Shown here: positions 24,400 through 35,578 of the stretch, piece by piece | How the letters are laid out: each line of letters begins with the position of its first letter | Numbering within the stretch: position 1 is the first letter of the stretch | Origin: Rosa chinensis | Lineage: Eukaryota > Streptophyta > Magnoliopsida > Rosales > Rosaceae | Reading direction: 5' to 3' | Assembly: GCF_002994745.2 (NCBI RefSeq) | Contig: NC_037089.1 | Location: 87,692,347 to 87,756,346 of the forward strand | Length of the DNA stretch: 64,000 bases | Notes under the pieces: generated by a model | What the model saw: only the letters and a program-made list of their open reading frames with translations | Databases searched by the model: none | What the model was told of the DNA's origin: nothing | Made by a program: the position numbers and the translations under genes

Positions 24400-27300
24400 A
24401 TGGCCGTCGTTGCCAGGGGTTTGTTCATCAGGTTTCTTCAGCTCTATCTGTATGCTTTCATTATAGGGTACATTCAAATCTTAGCGGAGTCAACCGTACT
24501 CATTCGCTTCGATAGAGCTCCACCGGCACGGCCAAGGTACTCTTACGCTGTTTTCCGGTACTCAGTTGTTACACTGAATGGCTCAGATGCATGCAAAGAA
24601 AGAATCTGTTTCATTCACTGTCAGGTGCGTATTGTTCATTCTTCATTTAAGGTTCGTGATTTAGCTGATCATAAGAACTTCACGATTTTTTAGTTGATTA
24701 GCTGTTTATTTAAGATAAATGTAGTGTATCCGCACGAGCTACTTCTTTCATTCACAGTGACTGTATCTGTTTATGAACAGCTTGATGCCCAAACTCTGAG
24801 TCCATGTCCAGCTAAGGACATAGTATTCAGAAACTTGACAGTCAACAGTGACCATGAATTTCTTGTCAGTGTCACAACTTCGGATGGACAAAGAAACTCA
24901 TCAGCTCATTCTTGGTTCATTGGTCAGTATTTATATCTGCCAAGTAATTCTGAGGTTCCTTATCTATAGCTACTTGCTAGGCCTTGTCTTTGTAAAACAC
25001 TCTTGTATGAGCTCAAATTATTTCAATTAGTATCCCTAAAACCTTCTCTTGATACACCATTGTCTTGTAATTGATCTGATAGATACAATACCGCCAACTG
25101 CAACAATTTTTAGCAGAAAGAATTATACAAGCGCTGAAAGAATAGCCATTGATATCACTTTCAGTGAAGCTTGCACCGGGAAGGGTGGCTTTAGGTGTGT
25201 AAACTCATCAAGCTGTGATGTAAGTGGACTTCTTACTTATGCTTAACCAATTCATGAAGTTGTCATTTCAAGAATATTCATGTTATTAGCATGGAAAATT
25301 GTAGACAAAAGGTAACCTTCATGCTTTCTTTGTAGGTTATAATACATGGTCCAGCCCATGTACATGCATCTTCCTTGCGCATGATTAAACCTGGCATTAG
25401 TTACAGTCTAGATGTAATTCTCTCCTTTACAAGTATGAATGGTCGCGTTGTCATCAGAATGGCAGATAAATTTTGTACAGATCAGGCTGGAAATAGCTTC
25501 ACAAGGACAAATGGTTCCACTATAATCATTCACGTTGGTAAGACATAACTTACAAACTTACTTCAATCATGATATATATGTTAATTGACTCCTCTGACAG
25601 TGATGACATCTGTAATGGATGTCTTAGATAGAAGGCCAGTGCTAGCAGATTTGTGGACCTCCGTTCCTGCCTATGAGTTAGTGATGAATGGAGTCCCAAG
25701 AACTGTCCTTGCAACTAACAAATTGGAGTATGTGCAAATATTTTTGGGCTTCAGTATTCCCATTATAAACACAACAGAGCAGGTCCTAAATGCAATGATT
25801 GTCAATTCGGGTAAATTAATACCTATTCATCGCAGAAATCAAGGAAGCCGCCAGTTTAATTTCCAAGTAAGCAGAACTTACAGCTGTGGTCTGAATAGTA
25901 AATAACATTAGCTGTTGAAGGGTTTTAGGTAGAACCAGTTTCTGTATCCACCACTGTTAATTTGTGTGTGTGTGCGTGCGTGCTTGTCTAAATCATTTCA
26001 CAAATATGTTTAAAATTTTTACTTTGTAGATCAGGAATATATCTAGAACTGAAATCATTGTGATTGAATTACAAGCTGGACTATTAATCGGCAGGACAGG
26101 CACTCCTGTCTCACCGGTTCCCTCAATTACATTCCTTTATGGTATGACATTCTACAGTTTATAAGCTGAAGTTGGTTCAGGGAGTCTTTTGGAAGCTTTG
26201 TGGAGCTAATTGCTTTCCTTTTCTCTCAGATTCTGTGGAGACCGGTGTAGGGCTGAGTACTGGTTCTCCAAATGTTACTAAGGACCACAGCATAAATGTA
26301 GTAGTTGAGTTTACAAAGCCGGTTTTTGGCTTTGAGGCCTCAATGGTGAATGTGGTCGGGGGTAGAATAACAAGGCAGGTGCATATTGTTACTCTTGAAA
26401 CTTCTGATATTACAACATGCCTATTGCCAAAACTCCCAAAAGTAATGTGCAATGTTTCTAATTTCCTTTTGCAGGTTTAGGGCACTTTCAAGAGCTCTTT
26501 ACTCCTTGAATGTACAAGCAATCACTGAGCATATGGTGTCAATTTCTGTTCCTGCAGGGAAGGTATATGATATATCAGGAAATCTTAACATGGCATCTAA
26601 CCAACTTGAAGTGAAACACTGTACGTCTCATTTCTTCTCTTATTTGGTTCTCTACATCTATTCATTCCCCACATTTATTTTCTTTTAATTTAATCAGTGA
26701 TGATTCATTAGTTTTTGGTCCCTGGCCAATTTGAAACTTGCCAGAGAGTTTGGCATGCAAGACTATACTCTCACTACAGTATCTACTATAAGATATCAAT
26801 GAAGCTTAATAATTGACAGACTTTAGCAAAAGGATATATATTGTCACACACACATGCGCACACACAGATTCACATGTCTTCTCTGCTTGACCCTCTAGTC
26901 TGTGCAGACTCAACCCCTGCAATATCAATGGCATTGCAGTCATTTGTTAGTGCTGGTATATTAGCAACATCACTAGCAGCTGCTATTCTCTCAATTTCAA
27001 CTGCACATCTTGGAGCAGTGGGAATTGCTTCTGAGAGAATCAATGTTGTTGTCTCCGATTCCTCAATGAATCTACATGTAAGATTCAAATTGTTTAATAG
27101 AAGCAAATATCCAAGTGGAAAGCTTTCTTCATGTCTTGTTTTCACCCCATCTTGTAAACTCCTTTGAAATTAGTCCAATGTATTATCTGCTTGGTCTTAA
27201 AATAGGGTCTGGTCGGACACCTTCAAGTTTTTGTCCTCTCAGACTGGTTATCAGTTAATCAACCAATTGAATATTTCGAGACAACCAAAGGTCTTTGGTG

Positions 27301-28722
27301 GCTCATACCTCGTCAAAAGCTTCCATGGAAGAAGGATAGTGGTTCAGTTTTGCACCACCATGTCTACTTGGCTGAAGAGAATCTTCAGAGGAAATCTATT
27401 GCCTCATCTGTAGGAGGGTCTTCACATAAAGGGGTCAACGTTCAAGTTGACTTGTATCTAGCCAATTCTTCATATATGTGCAATGAAGTACCAGTGCCCA
27501 TCAAGATGGGTCCCAAGTCTGGCTGGCTTCTTGAGCAGCATAACATGCATATGACTCCTTATGGATTACCCCTTCATTCTAATGAATATTTCATGTATTT
27601 CTTGGTGAGTATCTATTTAATGCATGCTGAAACTTTTTCTCTTCAATGTAAACCTATCTACGTATGGCTAATTATTTGTCTTACAGAGAGGAGAGCCATT
27701 GTCTGCTAGCAATGTCATCAAGGGAATGGAGAATTACCTAGGGTAGCTTCACAATTACCTTTAATGCTTTGATTTTAGTATGATTTTTCAAGTACCTAGA
27801 AGTACCAAAATTCAATAGATAAGCTAATGTTATTATGCCCAACTACTTTTAACAGGTGGGAAGACCTACTGATGAACTTGTTTTGGCTTGGTATTGGAGG
27901 AGGCACTTTAGTTATCATCCATTTATTGATATTAGTTTTCCTAAGATGGAGAACTGGAACACCAGCTCATGGTTTACTGTCAGTTCCCAGATTCGAGCTC
28001 TTTCTTCTAATTCTCATGCTACCTTGTATCTCTCAGTCCTCAACTTTTGTTATAAAAGGTAAGGATTTAAGTTTTGTTCTTTTTTAACTTGGTTGTTTTG
28101 GTGATCCCTCTAGGAACTTTTGAACTGAAGACTAACTCTATATTTACAGGTGGTACAACAGGAGGAATCATTACTGGAGCTTTGTTGCTGGCTATCCCAG
28201 CAGCTTTTATAATATCAGTGTGCCTTTTTAATTTAATTGCAATCTTCTCTGCCAGTTATGTTCAGTACAAGGAAGTCAAGCATGTAGCTAGAAAAGAACC
28301 GTGGTCTACAAGGATTTGGTATTATTTTACAGGGAGTCCTAGTGCTGGAAAGTGGTTTTATAAGGAAGGGATTCCTTCATCTTTCCTTCCACGTTTCGGG
28401 ATTCTCTTTGAAAGTTTGAAGGGTCCTCCATTATTTGTGTTTGTTGATCAAAATGAACCAAACAGCGTATCCAAGTGGACCGGAAGTGGCAATAGTGGTA
28501 TTGGGAGGATGCGACCAGTCAGCTTGGATGGCAGCATTGAGGAAATTAAGATTCCTATAAGGGTCTTGGGATGTGCTAGATCTTCCTACATTATTGTTGA
28601 TCTTTCAAGACGGGTCTGCTTGGGGATCATATGTGGAGCTTACTCATCAAGGAAATCAAACCTAAGCCTCTTTGCACTGACCATTACGCTGGTACAGTTC
28701 ATTTATCTATTTACTATCAAAC
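24400..28722 (+). CDS. Large multi-pass membrane protein, 5' part (split gene)
   Basis: First 13 exons of a gene broken by a retrotransposon at 28723. Exons: 24400-24624, 24781-24922, 25083-25219, 25336-25537, 25628-25866, 26030-26141, 26230-26374, 26475-26620, 26908-27077, 27206-27604, 27687-27742, 27856-28058, 28150-28722. The N-terminus has a hydrophobic signal (LQLYLYAFIIGYIQILAES), then a long extracellular-like region with many N-glycosylation sites and Ig/Big-like phrases (DTIPPTATIFS, AIDITFSEACTG). At least five membrane segments follow, for example ILATSLAAAILSIS, GGGTLVIIHLLILVFL and GALLLAIPAAFIISVCLFNL. I do not know its function; some plant annotations compare such proteins to polycystin-like channels, which I cannot confirm. 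The intron after 26374 needs a GC donor. Transcripts reading into the LTR would stop at 28766. Confidence 0.75.
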
Positions 28723-29072
28723 TGTTTGAGGACAAGTATGAAATGATAAACAGAGAGAGAGAGTAATGTTTCTGTGAGGATATAGATTCAAGTGTGTTTA
28801 TTCATCTCACACAAAGAGGTATTTATAGGAAAATATTACAAGTGTGAAAGCTCAAAGAGTAACTCAATTTGATAACCTCTACATTCACAGCTGCAGCCTT
28901 CTATGGTGGCTGTGATGATGATAAAATGCCATGCTTGTTGCCCTTTGGCATAAAGCTTGTCACACAAGTCACAATACCTACATTATACACTCAAGTACCT
29001 ATTTGTATACATGATATAGACATTTATACTATGACTCATGTTTTGTACATGTGAATCATATATACTACAACA
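28723..29072. repeat. LTR (element 3' LTR)
   Basis: 350 bp long terminal repeat with TG...CA ends on the plus strand, identical by eye to 35579-35928. It contains a GA microsatellite near 28752-28763. Confidence 0.92.
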
Positions 29073-29249
29073 CTCCCCTTGGATATTTCATGTCAAATAG
29101 TATTGTTTAGGTCGTGCGCTTCGAAATTGCCTCGTTAAAAACCTTGCCAAGTAATAAAACCCTGTGGGAAAAAACAACCTTGGTCGAAGGAGAAAAAGAG
29201 CACAACGCGCGTTTGAGTGTGGAGTATGTAACTGGATACTCCCCCTGAT

Positions 29250-32200
29250 TTAGACTCCCCCTGAAGATCGTGGGAGTTCGGATAGCCTTCTCAATCCGAT
29301 ACTCTTCACATGTTTCTCGAAAGGGGATTTTGGTAACGACTTAGTAAATAAGTCCGCTACATTTTCCTCTGATCGGATTTGATTTACTTCAATTTTCAGA
29401 AGTGTTTGTTGTTGCTGATTGTAGAAGAATTTTGGCGATATATGCTTGGTATTGTCCCCCTTGATGAAACCTAATTTCATTTGCTCAATACAAGCTGCAT
29501 TATCTTCGTAAATGCATGTAGGTTCTTCTGTGGTGGACTTCAAACCACAGGTTCCTCGAATGTGTCTATTTACAGACCTTAGCCATATGCATTCACGCAC
29601 AGCTTCATGTAGAGCAATAATCTCTGCATGATTTGAGGAAGTAGCAACAAGGGTCTGTTTCGTGGATCTCCAAGATATCGCGGTGCTTCCCATGGTAAAG
29701 ACATAACCTGTTTGGGAGCGACCTTTGTGAGGGTCAGAGAGATACCCTGCATCAGCAAAGCCCATCAAAACATCATTATCATTTTGATGGAGGGGAGGAG
29801 GAGAACGTCGGCCACCATGGAAAGTGTCGCCGGCGTTCATATTGCGGAAGGTGGCTTTTTGCCATGTGGGATCTAATCCCATACTTCCGTCCTTTCTTTT
29901 CTCCCTGTAGGGATAAAACAAGCCCATATCAATCGTACCTTTTAAGTATCGAAAGATTGTCTTTATACCAATCCAATGGCGGCGTGTTGGCGAGGAACTA
30001 TGTCGAGCCAACAAGTTCACTGCGAATGAGATATCCGGTCTTGTGCATTGAGCTAAGTACAATAATGCACCTATTGCACTTAGATATGGCACTTCAGCCT
30101 CTAATAAGCCTTCGTCCTCATCCTTTGGACGAAATGGATCTTTTCTGGGCTCAAGGCTACGGCTGATCATGGGAGTACTCACAGGCTTTGCTTTATCTTC
30201 ATTAAAGCGCCTTAGTAATTTTTGAGTATATGCTGACTGATGGATCATAATCCCATCACTACGGTGCTCGAGTTCTATTCCGAGACAAAACCGTGTTTTC
30301 CCAAGATCTTTCATCTCAAACTCGGATTTCAAATATTTAGCAGTTTCTTTTAACTCATTTAGAGTTCCAATTAGATTCATGTCATCGACATATACTGCTA
30401 TAATTGCAATTCCGGAACTTGTTCTTTTAATGAACACGCATGGGCATATTTCATTGTTAATATATCCCTTCCTAATCAAGTAGTCACTTAGACGGTTATA
30501 CCACATCCGTCCGGATTGTTTCAATCCATATAGTGAGCGTCTCAATCTTATTGAAAACGCGCTCCGTGGTTTAGAGCCATTTGATTTGGGTAATTGAAGT
30601 CCATCTGGAACCTTCATATATATCTCTGAATCTAGATCCCCATAGAGATATGCTGTAACCACATCCATAAGCTGCATGTCAAGTTTTTCGGAAACTACCA
30701 AACTGACAAGGTAGCGGAACGTTATAACGTCCATTACGGGAGAATATGTCTCCTCGTAGTCGATTCCAGGGCGTTGTGAGAAACCTTGTGCCACAAGGCG
30801 GGCTTTGTATCTAACAACCTCATTTTTCTCATTACGCTTTCTAACAAAGACCCATTTATGGCCAACAGGTTTTATATTTGGTGGTGTCAGCATTATAGAC
30901 CCAAATACCTGTCTCTTTGTTAGTGAATCCAATTCAGTCTGGATCGCATCTTTCCATTTAGACCAATCTGCTCTTCGTTGACATTCTTCAACGGAGCGAG
31001 GTTCGATATCATCGTATTCTATAATTCCTTTTGCAATATGATATGCAAAAGCATCATTAATAGTCATAGAATTTCTATCCATCACCCCATGTATACTAGT
31101 GTAATTCATGGAGATCTCTCTATTCTCTGGAATTGGTTCTTTTATTGGAGCGTCCTCCAATGATGTCTCTTTGACATAACCATAATCCGGAATATTTTCA
31201 TGAGAGGGATTAATTGTATCGATGATTAATGGATTATTTTGTGCCAAACTCGCTTTCTTTCTTGGGCGAGAATCCATCGAACCAATGGGCCTCCCGCGCT
31301 TCCTGGCGGGAGCCATGGGTCTAGCCACTACATCACCCATATAGGGGACGTTGGCGCCATTCTCATGTATTCTTGAGATGGCATCATGTCCTCTAGTGTT
31401 AGGGACATCAATCCTTGCAGGCACATTTGCAGCAGGTATATGTGATCTTGTCACTTTAGCGATATCAGAAAACGCATCAGGCATTGATTCTGCTACGTTC
31501 TGAAGATCGAGAATCCTCCGCACTTCTATTTCAGATTGTGCTGTTCGGGGATCAAGATGAGACAGAGTGGGGACAAACCACGACAATTCCTGTCTTTTCT
31601 GTTGAACATTACTGTTCATGTCTCCCCCTAATGATGGGAAGACTGTCTCATCAAAGTGACAATCCGCAAATCTAGCGGTAAATAGATCGCCTGTCAAGGG
31701 TTCTATATAGCGGATAATGGTGGGAGAGTCATATCCAGTATAAAGACCTAATCGTCTTTGAGGACCCATTTTGGTGCGCTGTGGCGGCGCAATTGGCACA
31801 TAGACTGCACACCCGAATATTCGTAAGTGTGAGACATCGGGCTCATACCCAGTGACCATCTGGGAAGCAGAAAATGGTTGGGTGGCAGTGGGCCTCAGAC
31901 GAATAAGCACAGCTGCGTGCAATATTGCATAGCCCCAAGCAGAAATAGGGAGATTGGTGCGCATAACCAATGCTCGAGCAACCATTTGAAGTCTTTTAAT
32001 GGCAGCTTCTGCGAGACCATTTTGGGTGTGTACATGAGGTACAGGGTGTTCAACCTCGATCCCAATGGACATGCAATAATCATCAAAAGTTTTTGATGTA
32101 AACTCTCCAGCATTGTCAAGACGAATTGACTTAATAGGATGATCAGGGTGGTGAGCCCTTAATTTAATGATCTGTGCTAGGAGTTTAGCAAATGCAGCAT

Positions 32201-32984
32201 TTCTCGTGGATAATAGCATGACATGTGACCAGCGTGTCGATGCATCAACCAACACCATAAAATATCTAAATGGTCCGCAAGTTGGTTGAATAGGTCCACA
32301 AATATCACCTTGTATTCTTTGCAAGAATGGTATATTTTCTTTAGAGTCCTTTGCATAGGATGGTCTTGATCCTACCTTTGCTAAAGAGCAAGCCTTACAA
32401 AACGAATGATATGAAGTAGTTCTTTCGACCAATCTTTGGTTCGTACTTCTTTTCGTTTTGAAGAATGGATGTCCGTGTGAAGTTTTTAATATACGGAGCA
32501 TCATATCACGACCTGGGTGACCCAAGCGGTCGTGCCAAAGTCTATATGTGTCAGAATCCCATAAATTTTCATTCATGACATGGTTGGATTCAATTACTCT
32601 GATAGTGGTTGCATATAATCCACTAGAGCGACACATAAGTTTCTCTAATACTCGTGTATTTCCGTAGTTATTAGAGGTAATGCAAAGGAACTCTTGTCCA
32701 TTCTCACAATGTGTTTCCACATGAAGATCATTGGCTCTTATATCTTTAAAACTCAATAGGGTTCTTCCAGCCCTAGGAGCATATAGAGCTTCGATGATAT
32801 TAATATTCGTGCCATTTGGCAACAAAAATTGAGCTGGTCCTCGACCATGAATCAATTGTGATGATCCTGCCATCGTAGTTATTGAAGATCGACTAGGCTT
32901 CATCCATAAAAATAATTGCCTGTGTCGTAATATAGTATGTGTGGTGCCACTATCAAGAAGGCATTCCATTTCTCCGGAAAACAT
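29250..32984 (-). CDS. Copia Pol polyprotein
   Basis: 1244 codons without interruption. In order: aspartic protease active site (CLLDSGTTHTI, residues about 9-19); GAG-pre-integrase zinc region with HDRLGH and CKAC; integrase core (GDICGPIQPTCG, RLDNAGEF) with the DDE pattern; reverse transcriptase (YKARLVAQGFSQRPGIDYEE, RRSLYGLKQSGRMWYNRL, and the catalytic AVYVDDM); and RNase H (MGFADAGYLSDPHKGRSQTG, HAEIIALHEAVRECIWL, TKHISPKFFYN). All key motifs are present, so the protein should be functional. It is in a separate frame 346 nt downstream of the Gag stop. A 3' splice-like sequence (CTCCTTTTTCAG) directly precedes its ATG, which raises expression by splicing rather than simple readthrough. 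Confidence 0.93.
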   Translation of the reverse strand: MFSGEMECLLDSGTTHTILRHRQLFLWMKPSRSSITTMAGSSQLIHGRGPAQFLLPNGTNINIIEALYAPRAGRTLLSFKDIRANDLHVETHCENGQEFLCITSNNYGNTRVLEKLMCRSSGLYATTIRVIESNHVMNENLWDSDTYRLWHDRLGHPGRDMMLRILKTSHGHPFFKTKRSTNQRLVERTTSYHSFCKACSLAKVGSRPSYAKDSKENIPFLQRIQGDICGPIQPTCGPFRYFMVLVDASTRWSHVMLLSTRNAAFAKLLAQIIKLRAHHPDHPIKSIRLDNAGEFTSKTFDDYCMSIGIEVEHPVPHVHTQNGLAEAAIKRLQMVARALVMRTNLPISAWGYAILHAAVLIRLRPTATQPFSASQMVTGYEPDVSHLRIFGCAVYVPIAPPQRTKMGPQRRLGLYTGYDSPTIIRYIEPLTGDLFTARFADCHFDETVFPSLGGDMNSNVQQKRQELSWFVPTLSHLDPRTAQSEIEVRRILDLQNVAESMPDAFSDIAKVTRSHIPAANVPARIDVPNTRGHDAISRIHENGANVPYMGDVVARPMAPARKRGRPIGSMDSRPRKKASLAQNNPLIIDTINPSHENIPDYGYVKETSLEDAPIKEPIPENREISMNYTSIHGVMDRNSMTINDAFAYHIAKGIIEYDDIEPRSVEECQRRADWSKWKDAIQTELDSLTKRQVFGSIMLTPPNIKPVGHKWVFVRKRNEKNEVVRYKARLVAQGFSQRPGIDYEETYSPVMDVITFRYLVSLVVSEKLDMQLMDVVTAYLYGDLDSEIYMKVPDGLQLPKSNGSKPRSAFSIRLRRSLYGLKQSGRMWYNRLSDYLIRKGYINNEICPCVFIKRTSSGIAIIAVYVDDMNLIGTLNELKETAKYLKSEFEMKDLGKTRFCLGIELEHRSDGIMIHQSAYTQKLLRRFNEDKAKPVSTPMISRSLEPRKDPFRPKDEDEGLLEAEVPYLSAIGALLYLAQCTRPDISFAVNLLARHSSSPTRRHWIGIKTIFRYLKGTIDMGLFYPYREKRKDGSMGLDPTWQKATFRNMNAGDTFHGGRRSPPPLHQNDNDVLMGFADAGYLSDPHKGRSQTGYVFTMGSTAISWRSTKQTLVATSSNHAEIIALHEAVRECIWLRSVNRHIRGTCGLKSTTEEPTCIYEDNAACIEQMKLGFIKGDNTKHISPKFFYNQQQQTLLKIEVNQIRSEENVADLFTKSLPKSPFEKHVKSIGLRRLSELPRSSGGV

Positions 32985-33330
32985 ACTGAAAAAGGAGTAA
33001 AGTTCGGAATATTAACACATGTCCATGACATTGAATGCGATACTTTATTAATAAGGAAAATAACCAATGATTACATCAAGGTTTCCAAAGTCTATTCCAA
33101 AGTACAATCAAACTTTATACAAATTGTAATTGCTCATTCCGTTTGGTAATTCCAATGAAATATGACCAGGGAAGTAGAGAGATGTTGGTGGAGCGAGGCT
33201 CGCTTAAATACCATGGTCTCAATTACTTTCCTAGACATCATATTTCATTGGGTACACCACATAAGAAAAAGTCAATACAATTGTTATTGATTAAGGCACA
33301 TTTGCCCTTGGAAAATAGAAAAGGACTATT

Positions 33331-34488
33331 CTAATCAAAGTCTGCTGCATCCTCGTGCATTTGTTCAGCTTTGAAGTCCTCTATTGTGAGATTGACATCT
33401 TCACTATCTTCATTTTCGGCAAGGTTGGATTCTTGCTCCCTGTTTTGCCTATACTCTTTGTAGCTTGCAGCTAGTTTAGTACTTGCATGGCATTGTTTGA
33501 ACCAATGCTCGATTGATCCGCATCTATGACACACGTCATTATGGTTGCCTCCTTTCATTGGAGGTGCAGTTTGTCCATGTTGTGGATATTCCCTAGGAGG
33601 GTTACTGCTACTACCACGCCTTATGATGCGACCTCCACGGCCCATATTGTTATTATATTCACCTCTCCCACGTGTGGAGTTGCCACCACGTGTGAAGTTG
33701 CCACGTGTGGAGTTACCACCACGTGTGAAGTTGCCACCACGAGTGTCCGCTTTAAAGTTGCGGTTTCTCTCTTTATTGGGGTGGTTATATGGGCCCGTAC
33801 GCCTTTCTTGTCCCTTATTATTAGGGTATTGCTGCTTGCGCCCCTTTTTGGGTGCATTATAATTTGCCTCACGGACGCTCTTGGTTCCTATGGGCCTAGA
33901 ATTATAATTCTTTACAAGGATGTTGTCGTACTTTTCAGATACCGACAAAATATTAATAAGCTCATTAAACCTTGTAATTCGTCCAGCATTGACTTCTGTG
34001 CGAAATTGCTTTGATATCACAATTGCTGAGACGGGAATGGTGGAGAGAGTCTTCTCAAGTAGCTCATCTTCTGTGAGAGGCTTTCCACAGAACTTCAACA
34101 TAGCTTTGAGTCGAAGAGCTTCCGAATTATATTCTGCAACAGACTTAAAGTCGGAGAAGCGTATATTATTCCACTGAACCTTCAAGTCAGGGAGGAGGGT
34201 ATCTTGGATATTACCAAAACGCTCTTCTAGCGCTACCCATAAGTCTCGAGCATCTCTCATTGACATATACTCTAGTCTGAGAGCTTTATCCATATGGCGC
34301 CGCATCAAGATAATAGCTTGTGCATGCTTTGTAGGTGTTCTTTGGAACACAAGGCCTGGATTAGGAGCTTGAATTATGGGCAATATCCCTCTTGAAGTGA
34401 GGTGGTTCTCAACGTCGGTTACCCAACTATAGTATTCCGAACCCGTTGAGTCAAGCATTTGAAAGTCGAGTCTAGGTGCATTCGACAT
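33331..34488 (-). CDS. Copia Gag nucleocapsid protein
   Basis: About 385 aa, reading MSNAPRLDFQMLDSTGSEYY at the start. It includes the UBN2-type Gag domain (YMSMRDARDLWVALEERFGN), an Arg/Gly/Asn-rich stretch (residues about 240-320, TRGGNSTRG repeats), and a zinc knuckle CHRCGSIEHWFKQC with CX2CX4HX4C spacing. The frame is open 63 nt further upstream to an ATG ending at 34551. I prefer 34488 because it lies directly behind a strong acceptor-like CTTATCTTCAG and fits the start of related Gag proteins. It forms virus-like particles in the cytoplasm. It ends in an acidic tail before TAG. Confidence 0.88.
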   Translation of the reverse strand: MSNAPRLDFQMLDSTGSEYYSWVTDVENHLTSRGILPIIQAPNPGLVFQRTPTKHAQAIILMRRHMDKALRLEYMSMRDARDLWVALEERFGNIQDTLLPDLKVQWNNIRFSDFKSVAEYNSEALRLKAMLKFCGKPLTEDELLEKTLSTIPVSAIVISKQFRTEVNAGRITRFNELINILSVSEKYDNILVKNYNSRPIGTKSVREANYNAPKKGRKQQYPNNKGQERRTGPYNHPNKERNRNFKADTRGGNFTRGGNSTRGNFTRGGNSTRGRGEYNNNMGRGGRIIRRGSSSNPPREYPQHGQTAPPMKGGNHNDVCHRCGSIEHWFKQCHASTKLAASYKEYRQNREQESNLAENEDSEDVNLTIEDFKAEQMHEDAADFD

Positions 34489-34751
34489 CCTGAAGATAAG
34501 AGAAGATATATTAGTTTCGGAGTTCAAAACTTCCACGAAATCTAAAATCAATAATCTTTAGACCAAAACAATGATGTTTTGCGGACAATCTTAGTCCGAA
34601 TATTATGAACACTCTTAGTTCATAATTACGAACGCTCTTAGTTCGTTTAGCGTGAATTTCTTGGAATTCCGCTTTTGATTGTAAGTTCCCGAGAAAAATA
34701 AAGAGAAGAAGGATAGAGTAAAAACTCAAAAACGGGAACTTTTAGTAAATA

Positions 34752-35372
34752 TTACCTTGGAATAATATTGCCGGAAAAAGTTGTCCAAAAATTGCCGGAA
34801 AAGTTGTCGGAAAGTTGCCGGAAAGTTGTCCGAAAGTCGCCGGAAAAGTTGTCGGAAAGTCGCCGGAAAAGTCGCCGGAAAGTTGTCCGAAAGTCGCCGG
34901 AAAAGTTGTCGGAAAGTCGCCGGAAAGTTGTCCGAAAGTCGCCGGAAAAATTGTCGGAAAGTCGCCGGAAAGTTGTCGGAAAGTTGCTGGAAAAGTCGCC
35001 GGAAAGTTGTCCGAAAGTCGCCGGAAAAGTTGTCGGAAAGTCGCCGGAAAAGTCGCCGGAAAGTTGTCCGACAGATGTGTCGACAGCTGCTCGGCAGCAG
35101 CTCGGCAGCTGCTCGGCAGGTGGCTCGGCAGCTGCTGCGCAGCTGCTCGGCAGGCCTTCGGCAGATGCTGCGCAGCTGCTAGGCAGGCCTTCGGCAGGTG
35201 CTGTCGACAGGACTCGGCAGGACTCGGCAGGAGCGCTCGGCAGCTTTCGGCAGATGCGCTCGGCAGCTTTCGGCAGATGCGCTCGACAGCTTTCGGCAGA
35301 TGCGCTCGACAGCTTTCGGCAGATATCGGCAGGACTCGGCAGGGCTTCGACAGCGGTTCGGCAGCGGTCCAA
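34752..35372 (-). CDS. Repeat-rich leader open frame upstream of Gag
   Basis: 206 codons from an ATG at 35370-35372 to a TAA at 34752-34754, between the 5' LTR and Gag. The first half is Ala/Ser/Cys/Leu-rich (KLPSAPAESC type repeats); the second half repeats DNFPATF and FRRLSDNF. It may not encode a protein, because the DNA is a tandem array open in at least five frames. However, its last codons, CCA AGG TAA, overlap a donor (CCAAG|GTAATA). Splicing to the acceptor before Gag would fuse this frame to Gag in frame. Confidence 0.35.
   Translation of the reverse strand: MDRCRTAVEALPSPADICRKLSSASAESCRAHLPKAAERICRKLPSAPAESCRVLSTAPAEGLPSSCAASAEGLPSSCAAAAEPPAEQLPSCCRAAVDTSVGQLSGDFSGDFPTTFPATFGQLSGDFSSNFPTTFRRLSDNFSGDFRTTFRRLSDNFSGDFRTTFRRLFRRLSDNFSGDFRTTFRQLSDNFSGNFWTTFSGNIIPR
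34770..35350. repeat. GC-rich tandem array in retrotransposon leader
   Basis: Three abutting blocks. From about 34770 to 35070, units alternate GTTGTCSGAAAG and TCGCCGGAAA. From about 35090 to 35215, GCAGCTGCTCGG-type units occur. From about 35225 to 35330, a 23 bp unit (GCGCTCGGCAGCTTTCGGCA...) repeats four times. There are almost no stop codons on either strand. Confidence 0.85.
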
Positions 35373-35578
35373 ATTTTCCGTTGGCCGGTTCTGGCTGTTT
35401 CCGGCCGGTTCTGGAGGTTCTGAAACCGGTTCTGAGCTTCTTGAATCAAGGGCTTTGATATGAGCTAGGGTTTGGAGGTTTTTTGCAAGTTTGAAAAAAT
35501 GACTTCGATCGGATTATGAACTACCTCTCCTCTTTTCAATTTCGATTCTGATTCTAGAGCAATTTCGTGCTGATAACG

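Noticed and set aside
34768..35463. Plus-strand frames of 231, 133 and 202 codons in the copia leader
   Set aside because: They are products of a tandem array without stop trinucleotides, and they are antisense to the element.
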